Origin: Ceratodon purpureus
Taxonomy: Eukaryota > Streptophyta > Bryopsida > Pseudoditrichales > Ditrichaceae
Direction of reading: 5' to 3'
NCBI GenBank assembly: GCA_014871385.1
Contig: CM026425.1
Location: 13,149,668 to 13,213,667, forward strand
DNA: 64,000 nucleotides
The notes beneath the pieces are model-generated. The model saw only the letters and a list, made by a program, of their open reading frames with translations, was not told the DNA's origin and searched no databases. The position numbers and the translations under genes are program-made. Every line of letters begins with the position of its first letter. Position 1 is the first letter of the stretch. Shown here piece by piece: positions 1 through 22,800 of the stretch.

Positions 1-398
1 TGCAAGCTCATGAGATGACCATGTCTGGTTTAGGCATGTTACAATCTGCTTCGGTATGCTTTCTGTAGTCAATTTCCTTCTAAATTCTCACTACCGACAA
101 GTTTTTGTGTGAAGCTGGATATATGTGCATGTGCATAAACATGCAAATTTGTGTCTTGAGTGTACCCTTTCCAAACATTTGGTCTGGGCTAGGTGCTGAG
201 TTTTTGACTTTATTACTTTGCACAATAAGTTGACGAACCTCCCTCATGAGTGGCTTGGTCTTGACGTGAGAGTCGTTCAAAGCTTTGTAGAATTTAACGA
301 AGACTCTGCTCCTGTAATTTTTGGATCACACTTGGAAGCACATATGTAGAAGCCTTGACGGCACTGAGTTTAATTTCTGGTAACTAGAAAGCTCCAAG
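1..398. other. Upstream flank of the first receptor kinase gene
   Basis: I see no convincing coding region here. The stretch most likely holds the promoter and 5' leader of the LRR receptor kinase that starts at 399 or 468. The left edge of the window cuts whatever lies before it. Confidence 0.4.
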
Positions 399-6190
<5,792 letters not shown>

Positions 6191-7380
6191 GGTTTTTGGC
6201 CGTTTGATGATCTGTGCAATTGGAAACACTTCAGCAGGTTTGTCCTGAACTAGTGTCTTATAGATGTGAAAAATGATAGTTTTTCGGACTAAGGGCACGC
6301 AAAAGGGATGAGCCCCGCACAGCTAAAAATGTAAATAATTTTTTGCCATAACAGTGTTAGAGAACGATTTGCACTTTCACACCAAACCATTGCAAACAAC
6401 ATTCTTGAGTAAGTTTCTAAGCTACACTCCTTGAGAAGGCGATTTTGTTTGAGGATGTGGAATTGAGATGTTAACCCCTAAACGTCCCATGGGAATAGTA
6501 GATACGTGGTTGTATAATTCGCATTTCTTTCCAACACAAAGTTCTAAATTGGAATCTCGATAGCTCACTCAAACCGCATTGCATTGATCTCAGCTTTTGT
6601 GTTGAACTCAAACCCAAAAAAGTTCTAAATCCATTCCAAATACTAGAAAAATACACCGTATTCTACTGGCCGCAAAGGCACTTTCAGACCTTTTAGGGGT
6701 TAAATCCTGGCAATTACAGTGTATTTAAGTACACATGAATTGGTGTACTCTGCTGAAATGGGTGTAACTTGAATCCTAGTTAGAAAAGAAAGCAAGCTCC
6801 GATGATCCTAACTTACAAGTAAATTGAAGCATTTTGTTAAAATAACATTGATGGTACTAATGTAAACACATTCAAAGAAATGCACTGAAGTTCATCTCCA
6901 AAATGTAGTAAAAGTTGAATATCAACTTCGACTAGGAAAATCCTTGAAATTTGTTCAGTAGCGTTATATAATACTAAAGCTTTTATTACCACACTGTTAC
7001 CGATTTAATAATTCATTCCCAATCCCAATACAACGGACACATCAAAACTGAAAATTAGTGCAAGTAGCACACACACCATAACTTCCACAAGTTGGTACAA
7101 ACTTAAATACAACTTTGAAACTTCATCCCATGCAAAAATTAGGAAAAATCTAATCAAGAAATGTACCAGTTCCAAACAGAGGTAATGATTCAGGCCACCA
7201 CAATTTAAATCAACCAAATTCTAATTGCACAGTAAAAAAATGAACTTCCACCGGCACACAATCCTCAACTCAAAAGTCTGTAAAAAGCTCACAAACATCG
7301 TGTTTTTCACCGAATGAAATGGCCTCCAAGTCGGAGTGGGGCGTGACTTCGTTGATGTTAGCATAACACGCTGCACATTT
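6191..7380. other. Intergenic spacer and 3' region of receptor kinase A
   Basis: AT-rich DNA following the stop codon at 6190. It probably begins with the 3' UTR. I see no gene, RNA or clear repeat in it; open frames here are short and have no family signature. Confidence 0.4.
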
Positions 7381-7515
7381 TGTCAAATAAATCATAGGAG
7401 TATTAAAAATGAAACCATTGTCAAATAAATCATATTAAAAAATGAGACCATTGTCAAATAAATAATATTAAAAAATGAGACCATTGTCAAATAAATCATA
7501 TAAAAACGGAACCAT
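7381..7515 (+). repeat. Tandem repeat, four units of about 31-38 bases
   Basis: Four head-to-tail units begin with TGTCAAATAAAT and end with a form of GAGACCAT or GAAACCAT. The two middle units are 33 bases each; the first is longer and the last shorter. It lies in the spacer between the two receptor kinase genes. Confidence 0.85.
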
Positions 7516-7904
7516 TGTCTGGCCCAGTCAAGCCAACCTCAGCCCAGGTGCGGAATAAAATACCATAAAGCGGCTCACCGGATAGAGCCCCAGAAACTGC
7601 AAATTGCAAATTGCAGCCCCAAGAGACTTCCGGGGCCTTGCACCTCCACAAATGGTCACAAAAGTCTCCCCACCTTGCTGAGTAATCTGACGTGTTCCAC
7701 CACACCTCCATCATAACCCAAACTTAACCAATACTAAAACAATACCCATTCCGATGCCGCAATCATAAGAATCCTAAAAGACCAACAGTGTCGGTATAGA
7801 TATCTACCTTAAAAATAATTCCTGCAGATAAAACTAAAAATATCCCAGATTCCTTCCTCCACTACCATCCCTTCCTCAGCCCAATGGTTGCCGTTTCTCA
7901 TCAC

Positions 7905-8410
7905 CGCACCCAGTCATGGACTCAGTCCCAACTACCGTCTACCCATTCCTTAAAAACTCAAAAAAACTCAAAAAAAATAAATTAAAAAAACTCAAAAAAA
8001 TAAAAATAAAAACAAACAAAACAACTTCTGGAAAACGAAAAAAAAATCTTAAAAAATCTTTTTTTTTTCAAAAACAATTTAGAAAAAAATGTGGCCTGAA
8101 GGTGAAGCCTTGAAGGTCTGGTTGAAGGTTGAATATTGAAGTTTGCAGGTTGAAGGTTGAAGATTGAAATTTGCAGTTTGAAGATTGAAATTTGTAGGTT
8201 GAAGGTTGAAGGGTAAGTTAGTCCCAACTACCGTGTAACCATTTTAAAAAAACTCAAAAAAATAAAATAAATTCATAAAACCAACTTCTGAATAGCCAAA
8301 AGAAATCTTTAAAAAACCATTCTTTCTTAAAAAAGTCAGAAAAAAATGTGGTAGATGGAGCCTTGAAGGTGTGGTTGAAGGTTGAAGTTTTGAAGGTGGA
8401 AGGGTAAGTT
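7905..8410 (+). repeat. Duplicated block with GGTTGAAG minisatellite
   Basis: Two blocks share the same order: GTCCCAACTACCGT, then an A-rich run of AAAACTCAAAAAA type, then GAAATCTT-rich sequence, then a G/T-rich tail built from TTGAAGGTTGAA-like units. The first block is about 7905-8215 and the second about 8220-8405. The tail of the first block (about 8100-8215) repeats variants of GGTTGAAG and ATTGAAATTTGCAG many times. The A-rich runs account for the open frames seen here; I do not regard them as coding. Confidence 0.75.
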
Positions 8411-9128
8411 GGAGACTGGAAACGTGTTGCAGTGGAGCGGGTCTTGCTGAGCCACCACCGATGAACAAGCGGAGGACTACCGGTACAACCAAGTGAAGAA
8501 AACCACTGTCACTACTCTGCAAGACAAACATGTCTTTCCTGGATGTGTAGAAAGTCATCATCTTCACATCATCATTGTAAACCTGTAGATTCATAACTTC
8601 ATCACAACTTCCACCACGCTCCGACTGATGAGCAAACCGTGTGGACTGCCTTGCCACCATCATTTCAATCTCTTCGCACACTCATTGAGCCACTGTTTCG
8701 GTCTTTGCAAGCTCTGACATGCGTTGATTCTGTAGCTCAGTTAGTGGACTGGAGCTCAGTTTTTCTGTTAATCCATGGTGGTGATGTTGATGATGATGTG
8801 TTTTTGTGGCGTTTGGAGTAATTAAGTTGGAATTAGTCTTCCATTGATGTGGAGATGGTGTTGCTGATACTTAGTTTCTAGGTGGGCTGTGTAGAGTACC
8901 ACTGTACGAATTAGGGGAGGCGATGGGACGGCATTAATTTCACTTCTGTGTCCATCTTTTGGTGTTTTTTCTGTGTTTGGGAGTGTTCTAGATTTCGCCT
9001 AAAGTTGGAGTTTTGAGGAGGAAGTTTGGAGTTTTGGAGGAGAGGGTTGTTTGGGAGTTTTGGGCTTTGGAAGCAGCTGATGAAGATAATCGGAAGCCAG
9101 GGGTTACGTTGCTAGGTGGTGTGTTTAC
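8411..9128. other. Spacer and probable promoter of receptor kinase B
   Basis: No gene seen. A short run near 8727-8747 resembles the D-arm (A box) of a tRNA, but no T-arm follows and no cloverleaf forms. The right-hand part probably holds the promoter and leader of the next receptor kinase gene. Confidence 0.35.
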
Positions 9129-15020
<5,892 letters not shown>

Positions 15021-16983
15021 AGTATGGACTCTTGTTGTCCATATCAATCCTTACCCACAAATATAGGGTAAGTGGATTGTTACTGTTTATAAATTTCCAA
15101 ACTATCTAACTTAATCTTAGAGCAGATGGTTACTTTGCCGTGAATCTCGTGGACATGAAGTTTTTGAGTCAGGATCAGCACTACTGTAAGTCCGTAGTTA
15201 AACATTCAAGAAACCTGGATTTCTTATCACACTCTAGACTACAAGTGAAATTCTTGCTCTTAAATCCTTCTCAGTTTTCAACAAATGCTTTCTGGTGTAC
15301 CTTAGAAAATCATTAAACATAGTTAGCTGCGCATAAGTTACTGCAGTTTACGTAGAACTTATGTCCCTGTTCGGATAGAAAACTGTTACAACTATACTGT
15401 TACTTATCGTATAACTGTTCCATTGCCTCTCCAACTAGCAATTCGTTTCCATAACTTACGTCAAAGGACCACAATTATGATGTCCCTTTCGAACGGAATG
15501 ATCTTGATGCACTGTTCGTAAAGCATTCAATAACATTCGGCAATCATGTCGCACTTCACTGGTCCAGGATGGAAATTATTGGAAGTACCGGAGTAGATAC
15601 TTATGAAAAATATGTTTGCATGTATGCCAGATACATAGCTCCTGGATAAACCCCATTAGTTTGAAATATAGTAGCTGAGGTTAGTGTGAATTCACAGATA
15701 CAAGAAATTGCAGTCTCTTGTATTTGCGACATGTAGTGACAGTTGAGTAAGATTATGTGACATGTAGAACGCTTATTCTCTTACAAGGATTTCATCTGAA
15801 GGTCACAACACGAAATAGAAGTATTGATAAACAAAGTTCTGCTGAATCTTGCAATGCGGTGTGAAATGCAAGCATTTGTTGAATCAATTATGAGGTAGAT
15901 AGCATCTTCTTTTTTGATATAATGAGAAGTATCAACTCAAGATCTACCCAAATTTGGCTTTGATTAACATAGAAAAGTGTAATGCATTGAAGTTGTTAAT
16001 CTGGATTCAGTTGGCTGTACTGTACATTGCCCACGCTGACACAAATCTTTGTGCACCGAAATATGGTTCTCAAATCTCCTTCACGCCCAAAGAATCTGAT
16101 TTACTTAACAGCAACGTAGCTATAGCTTCTGAAATTGACGTAGAGCTTGGCTTTAGGCTGAGAGGCTTGTGAATCAACCAAAGTGGGCGAGCAAATTTCT
16201 AGAAGACTTTGATGCAGGACAATATTGTTTTGTACCAGGGAGCACACCAGTGTGCACAAGAGTGTTGCTAAGTGGAAAATATAAGCTTGCGAACATATAA
16301 TCAATAGCATCCATGTAATAAATATGTGCTACTTTACAACCCCGAAAAAGGCCTAATGTTTCTACACTTTGCCACCTCAAGGTTTGCCATTGTAAGAAAC
16401 AATGAAGATACCTCAAGATAAGGCTGCTTGAGCTTCCGATATGTCTTTCCTGAGATACTCCTGAGTCAGTAGTTCCATGTCCAACACTATTTCACGGTTA
16501 CAAGTAGTATACCAGTGAGAAGATTCTTCAACCGCTTCGCTGACTCCTCCTGATAGAAAACATTTCCCACATATATCAATACAATTCACCAATCAAGCAA
16601 GTTATGAATCCAGTTAGCAAAGCGCAAGCTACACTGAAAACCTTAATCAGTGCAGTCCAAAGTAAAATTTCAAAAATGATAATTGCAAAGTCGACGTTTC
16701 ATAGAGGCTACATACATCTGCTTAAACCATGTGCTCAATATCTACACCCCAAAAGCTCGATAACATTACATAAACCCATATTGATGAAAGGTGCAAAGCA
16801 CCTGATATAAGACTTCACAAAAGTTCACAGAATACGAAACTTACAATGAATTACAGCTCAACAACTGCAATGGCCTCCGCCAAAATCTTCTTCAAACAAT
16901 CAGTAGAAAAACGTGTCTATAAAGACACACCATGCCATAAATGCAACTTCAATATCGCCGGGTAAATCCGAAACCAAAGACAC
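15021..16983. other. Intergenic region between receptor kinase B and the organellar exonuclease
   Basis: The two flanking genes converge here, so the stretch should contain both 3' UTRs. One frame near 15954-16172 has a hydrophobic N-terminal run followed by a Cys, but it has no ATG and matches no family I know. I see nothing else that I can support. Confidence 0.35.
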
Positions 16984-18222
16984 CTAAAGAGCGCTCTCCA
17001 TGACGTCCCATCTTTCCCAGAGCTGAGAAGCACGATCTTGAAGCTCCTCCGGAATGGATGAGTCCACATACGCCGACATGGCATTCAAAAGCTTCACGAA
17101 CTGCTCACCATCGTCCTTGGGACTCTGACATTGAAAATCATCCAGACTATAGGGAAGGAAGTGGTGAGGCAAATCTGTCTTCAAACTGAGCAGCTTCTTA
17201 CTCAGCAAAATCCCACCATCATCCGCCATCAAGCTCATCCTCGGCCGCTTCAGCTTCACCTTCTCCCGATTCTCTAGAAGATTCTCCACCGTCCCGAACT
17301 CCTTCACAAGCTTCAGAGCGGTAATCTCTCCAACGCCGGTCAAGCCAGGAATATTATCCACCTTGTCGCCCTGGAGAGCCAGCACCTCGAGGTACTGCCA
17401 GGGCTCAATATCCCCAAACCTCTCCTGAAACTCCTTCACCCCAAAGGGCACAATCCCTGATCCCCTCGGCACGAACCGCAGCAAACGCAGGCTCGGGGAT
17501 ATGATCTGGAAGAAATCCTTGTCCGGGGAGGCGATACTGACATTCATACCTGCATCCACAGCACGCAAAGCGAGCGTCGCAATCACATCATCTGCTTCTA
17601 CACCTGCAACTTCGACCACGTTTATCCCGAGCGAGAGCAGAGCCGGTTTCAAGCATGAGAGGGCTTGGCAAACGGTATCCGGGGTTGGAGGGCGGCCGCT
17701 CTTGTAAGCCTGGTAAATCTCATGCCGGAACGTCAATCCCTTGTAATCAAATGCGGCTGCGACATGGGTTGGCATGATGCCCAGCAGCCGGATGACGGTC
17801 GACAGCGCGGTGAAGACTGTCAAGACCCAATCCGCCTCGGAGCCCATATCTTTTAAACTCCCGTACTGCACCTTCGCCATGATTTTGAAATATGCTCGGT
17901 AAAGGATGGCGTTGCCATCGAGCAGGAGCAAGCTCCGCTGCGACTCGCCGCCCTCCCAGGGGAAGTTGGACTCGCTCGGGAGTTGCACGTTCAAGGGCTT
18001 GTCATCTGGCAGCAGCCGGGAGCCCTTCTTCGCCGCAGCAGGGGCTTCTTCCGAAGAAGCGGCTCTTGATTGTATTCTCATGTGCGAGGATCCAGGTCTC
18101 TGGCGCTTGAGGAAGCTCACAGCGGGTGGCTTGATCGCGAAGAAGGGCCTCTGGTTTGAGACATTGGGCAGCATGGACATGGCCCATTGCAGCGACGACG
18201 ACGACATCCTCAACATCGCCAT
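16984..18222 (-). CDS. Organellar 5'-3' exonuclease (PolI-like exonuclease domain)
   Basis: Intronless 412-residue protein. It matches the 5'-3' exonuclease domain of bacterial DNA polymerase I, as a stand-alone plant protein of the At3g52050 (OEX) type. The domain starts near residue 95 with the metal-binding stretch LLLLDGNAILYRAYF and continues with GVEADDVIATLA, ASPDKDFFQ and LQGDKVDNIPG. A helix-3-turn-helix follows (GLTGVGEITALKLV). About 90 residues rich in Ser, Arg and Ala precede the domain and look like a mitochondrial or plastid targeting peptide. Several in-frame Met codons (residues 1, 3, 6, 15 and 17) leave room for alternative starts. Expected role: removing 5' flaps or primers in organellar DNA replication and repair. 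It converges with receptor kinase B, and its promoter carries teloboxes. Function is by family; dual targeting is inference. Confidence 0.9.
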   Translation of the reverse strand: MAMLRMSSSSLQWAMSMLPNVSNQRPFFAIKPPAVSFLKRQRPGSSHMRIQSRAASSEEAPAAAKKGSRLLPDDKPLNVQLPSESNFPWEGGESQRSLLLLDGNAILYRAYFKIMAKVQYGSLKDMGSEADWVLTVFTALSTVIRLLGIMPTHVAAAFDYKGLTFRHEIYQAYKSGRPPTPDTVCQALSCLKPALLSLGINVVEVAGVEADDVIATLALRAVDAGMNVSIASPDKDFFQIISPSLRLLRFVPRGSGIVPFGVKEFQERFGDIEPWQYLEVLALQGDKVDNIPGLTGVGEITALKLVKEFGTVENLLENREKVKLKRPRMSLMADDGGILLSKKLLSLKTDLPHHFLPYSLDDFQCQSPKDDGEQFVKLLNAMSAYVDSSIPEELQDRASQLWERWDVMESAL

Positions 18223-18324
18223 GACTCCGTCCTCTACTCAATCCTCTTCCAGAAAAATCCTACCATTGCTGCACACAACTGAACCATTCCAACAACATTA
18301 GTGCATTCTTCACACAATCCATCA

Positions 18325-18355
18325 ATCTCTTAAACCCTAAACCCTAACCCTTTAG
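18325..18355. promoter_or_regulatory. Telobox cluster (AAACCCTA repeats)
   Basis: Overlapping AAACCCTAAACCCTAACCC sits about 105-130 bases upstream of the exonuclease start. Related degenerate copies follow near 18500-18535 and 18655-18665. Such teloboxes are known plant promoter elements, frequent in genes for replication, translation and organelle biogenesis, which fits this gene. They are too short and interrupted to be an interstitial telomere array. Confidence 0.65.
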
Positions 18356-18802
18356 CACCACTTCTATGCCATGTCTCCAATTAAATTCCGTCTCAAGATC
18401 ATCTCAATTGAAATCTCTCTTTTCCAACTCACATACTCTCACATTACTGCACAATTGAAGGATTCATACCACATTCTGCACCAAAATCCTCACTGCCTTA
18501 AACCCTAAATCTTGAACCCTGAATCCTGAACCTTGAGATCACTGTGTCATATTACCAATTAAACCCATTTCGGATTATACTCTTATCCATCTCATATGCT
18601 ACCTGCAATTGCCTGCAAGACTAAAAACCCAACCAACAGAACATTCAATAAATCCTAAACCCTAAATGACGAGAGTTGAAATTAATCCACCACTGGTCTG
18701 TTATGTTCCTAATTGAGTTCAATTGAGTTCAAGCTTCAGTTGGGTTCCCGGATTAAGGATTGAGAATACTTCAGTGACCTACCTCAGAGCGAGAATTCTT
18801 CG

Positions 18803-18901
18803 ATGGAGTCAGAAAATGACGACGAGGAAGATTTATTGAAAGGAGTTGAAGGCAGATGGGATGTCAGGTTTAGCTCAAGAGAGGCAAGGCATTGTATCTA
18901 G
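18803..18901 (+). CDS. Possible 32-codon acidic small ORF or first exon
   Basis: An ATG at 18803 opens a 32-residue frame beginning MESENDDEEDLLKG and ending at a stop at 18901. It lies divergent from the organellar exonuclease and could share its promoter. A potential donor (CAG then GTTTAG) lies inside the frame near 18870, so this might instead be a first exon, but I found no convincing second exon downstream. Support is weak. Confidence 0.2.
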   Translation: MESENDDEEDLLKGVEGRWDVRFSSREARHCI

Positions 18902-19861
18902 TTGGTAAGCAAACAGACATGAGAGCATTCAAACGAACTCATATGAAAATAACTTGTTCACCGTTTCATTGTTGCACAATCACCAGCTCCGGGGCTGTAA
19001 CCAACTGTACCTTGTGATCTCATAACAGTTTCAGTTTAGATGACGCATTGCAGTAACAGTTTTTTCTCAACAGAAATTTTTAGCTACTGATTTAAAAAAA
19101 TACATATGAAATAGGGAGAATTTTGGATGTTGGCATGAGAATCTCATGGAGAATATAATTATCTAGATTAAATATCAATGAAGTAAACCAATCCATGATT
19201 CGATTGTTATGAGGGATATCTAAATAGATACAGAGGTACTGTTTTCTACGAGATTTTAGTAATTAGCACCAAAACAAGTGATTTATTCGCTTTTTCCAGG
19301 AGAAAAAGGTTTTGTATCACTCTACTAACAAGAATTGAATTCTATCAATCTGGTCCGGAGTAAGAAATTGGTCTGCAAATGAGAGATTGAAGCTCATGAA
19401 TGCAGAATACAACAAGCAAAAAGATGGACACTAGAAACATTCCACCCTTGAATATATAATTCATAGATTCTACGACTTTCAAATCCAAAAAATAATACCC
19501 CACACATGTTCAAACATCTGGTTCTGGAAGTCAATCCCCTGCACTGGAAGAAAAAAAATTCCAATCACGAGTCCTAATTTCACTCTTTATCAAAGCCGCT
19601 CATCGGAAAGTAAATTCGATTTGCTAATCAAGCATAGTAGTGATGAATTCTGTAATAAGTACTTTTGCAAGTACGTAAATTAACAAGGCCCTTGAATTCA
19701 TACAGCCTTGCTCAGTTCCGAAATTAAGCCTAATTCGGGGTCCAATAGCCTGAGTGTGAATTTTGTTTTCCAGCTTCGAACCAGCGCAAAGACAATGTTG
19801 AGAAGGAAAATCCAGAAATGGGAAACTCAAAGCTTTTTTCTGTCAATACATAACTCAGATG
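18902..19861. other. AT-rich spacer at the 3' end of the DIS3 gene
   Basis: No gene that I can support. The part nearest 19861 is presumably the 3' UTR of the DIS3 gene on the minus strand. Confidence 0.35.
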
Positions 19862-22800
19862 TTACATGATAAGGGTGAGTTGTAGTTTCTGCCGATTTGG
19901 TTGGGGCTCAACAACTTCAATCCGTATACGGACAGTGTTTAACACTTTAAATGTCCGACTTCCATCAGTACTACGTATTATCTGATGTTCGTCATCTACT
20001 TCCCACATTCCATCATTTGAACTCCCGGAGGAGCCTTTCGCTTCCTTCCCAACCAAGTATACGGGACCTTCTATTCCAAACCTGCGATCAACAATTCGGT
20101 GATCAATAAGCTTCATGCAGTAAACAAAGAGTAGATGGAATCATTGCTCGGAACTAGAGTAGTGATTCCTATCACAACATTCACGAAACCATCCATAGAA
20201 TTGCTAACTTTCGATTACATAAACCGGTTTAGACAGAACGAACAAGGATAAAGCGGTGGGTAACTTACTTAGGAATAAAAACTATAAATCCATTAGATCG
20301 TATTTTTACGATTCTGGCCTCCTCATCAGTTGGCCTGCAGATATTCAGTATGCACCCACTTAGTGAAAAACAAGGAGAAATTTTGCAATTCACGGTCACA
20401 ATATCAAAGTGCAGTATCAGACTAGGACTTGGGTTCAGTTCACTTACCGCTTTTTGAAAAAGATAACTGTGTGCAGCTCAACCGAAGCCCGACCTGCCAT
20501 TTGAGCATTGCGGTGCCGGTAATTTAAATCTAGACAATGCACAGGATGCAAATCCGTTAGTTTAACAGCAACCAGCCAAAATATTTACGACGAAAAAGGT
20601 TGTAAGAGGAGAACCACCTATTTACATTCTGTTCGCACACATTGTAGTCTATAATAAAGTGCACTAGAATACATTCTCCAAAAGCACAATCAAGAGCATC
20701 GTGACAGAGAAACTCTTACTATCAGAAAGACTTGTAAGGTGGGGCATATCCCTTAGTTGTTCTGGCAGGCTGCTCAAGCCCAAAGCCGCAGAAAGTAGTC
20801 TGTGAACTACCACATCTGTAACAGAGCAGTCACATGGTTAATTGCTTGAGAATCAACGTAGAATGCTTAGATAAAAGACACACCACGCCGTCCAAAGACT
20901 CATACCAGGACAGCATAACTACGGTTGCTATATTTTCCAGAACTACCTATCCTTCACCTCGGAGTATCTATGCAAAATGACTCCTGAATAAGCTCTAACC
21001 CAGATTAATTTCCAAAAACAATACGAGTAGGCAAGGCTCGAGAACCTGCATATCTTCGAATTGGAGAAGTAAAATGTGTGTACAGCGGCGCAGCCAATCC
21101 GTAATGAAGATATTCAGGATAGCTGAGTTCCCCACTACAAAAGTACACAGCCTGTTTGCCAGGAATTAAGAGGACAATAGGTCATGATTCGCAATTACAA
21201 TGAAGGATAACCAATTGACCAAGCCTCAACTCCGGATCGAATAGACAGAAGCAGAAAATATTTTTTGAGTGCCATTATTTTCCTTTTTGCACGAACAAAT
21301 ACCATAGATATCAGTTCCACATAGTAGAAGTTAAAATAACTCACCTGGGTCATACAACGAGTTGCTAAAATTCGAATGAGCTTGTTGAAATAAGGATCGT
21401 CACCCTACATAGCAAAAAACAATACGATGACCGTCAAAGAGTATTTACATATTATTGTTTATCGTTTAAGAAAGGGAAAAGGGCGAGAGAAAGTATAATC
21501 CGTGGACCTACCACGGCAAGATCCAAGGAGTCAGCAAGTGCCTTGGACGTTGATATGTCCAAATTCACCCCAACAGCAGCTGCTGTTCGTAACAATGGTT
21601 CAAACATTTGAGGTGTAGGCTCTGGATGCCGCCTGCAATCTCAAATATCCATTGATCAATATCGCATGCACTCTATGAAGTTGTTGCTGGCAGAACTATT
21701 GAGCAAGAACCAACTTAACGAACTAAAAGTGATCACATCTACATACCTTCGGTGATTTTTTTGAACAAGAAAAGCAATTTTTGATACCTTATCAGTTCTA
21801 AGCTCATATGCTGAAAACAACATATAAAGTAGTCTCAGTCAACACCAACTTAAATCTTAGCGATTCACTCATTAACATACCTCAGCAATGAGCAGGAAGG
21901 AAATTCCTTCAAGATCTTGCCCGCTACTGACATGTTGGCAGCAAGCATAAATTCCTCAACCATCATATTAGCTTCCCGCACTTGATACATACCTACATTC
22001 TCATTTGCAAGATGAATCTGTCAATATACTGCAGCATCCCTGTAAATGTTCGTTCTACAAGTTATGTATCCTCCAAATTATCACTAGTCAGATAATTTCC
22101 TGCAGGAATGTTGACTCACCAACATCAAGGGGGTCATGTGTCTCTGTGTCAATCTCAAACTTGACCTCGGGTGATGCGAGGGTCAGAGCTCCACGCTCAA
22201 TACGTCGTAGTCTCATGATCTGTATGACCGATATGAATGTCACAGATTGAACTCTATACTAGTGATGTGCTTGCAGGATGGTGATGCAATTCGATTTGAT
22301 TATTCCCATAGAAACAAGTGTTGCATTTAATATACATACATATCCAGTTTTTAATCCAATACTGAAGGTAATATTAAATGAGTAGAATTACTGAAGCAAA
22401 TTGTCATACTCAATTCTACGTTGATGATACAGTTTTTAGCCAGAACGCATGCAAAACCTAACGTAAAAATCACTTTGTGGGTACTTATCGAACATTCATA
22501 CGTACCTTAGCTAGTCTATTCATGTTCCGGAGGTCGGTTGTCAACCCATCCATCATACGACTGCCACATATCACATGAAAAAGGTCAATGACTTCATATA
22601 CGGCCAATATGAGACGCATAACAGATGAAAGCTGGGTACAGCAGAACTAAAAGAGCGTATCTCAATTCAGAGCATCAAGAAACATGTTCTTATGTAAGTG
22701 TAGATTTGAGGGAAAAAACACTATAGCTAGAACAGAAGAAACCTGTCATCCATGCGGGCTTGAGCTTCAGCGTATGAGAGAGCGGCGCACGACTTGATGA

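Noticed and set aside
7916-8227. Lys-rich and Phe-rich open frames on both strands
   Set aside because: They are by-products of A-rich runs and a GGTTGAAG minisatellite, with no family signature.
8726-8800. tRNA-like D-arm sequence GTAGCTCAGTTAGTGG
   Set aside because: No anticodon stem, T-arm or acceptor stem follows within tRNA length; probably chance or a very old remnant.
16604-16810. 68-codon plus-strand frame downstream of the organellar exonuclease
   Set aside because: It lies in the expected 3' UTR of the minus-strand gene and has no recognisable features.
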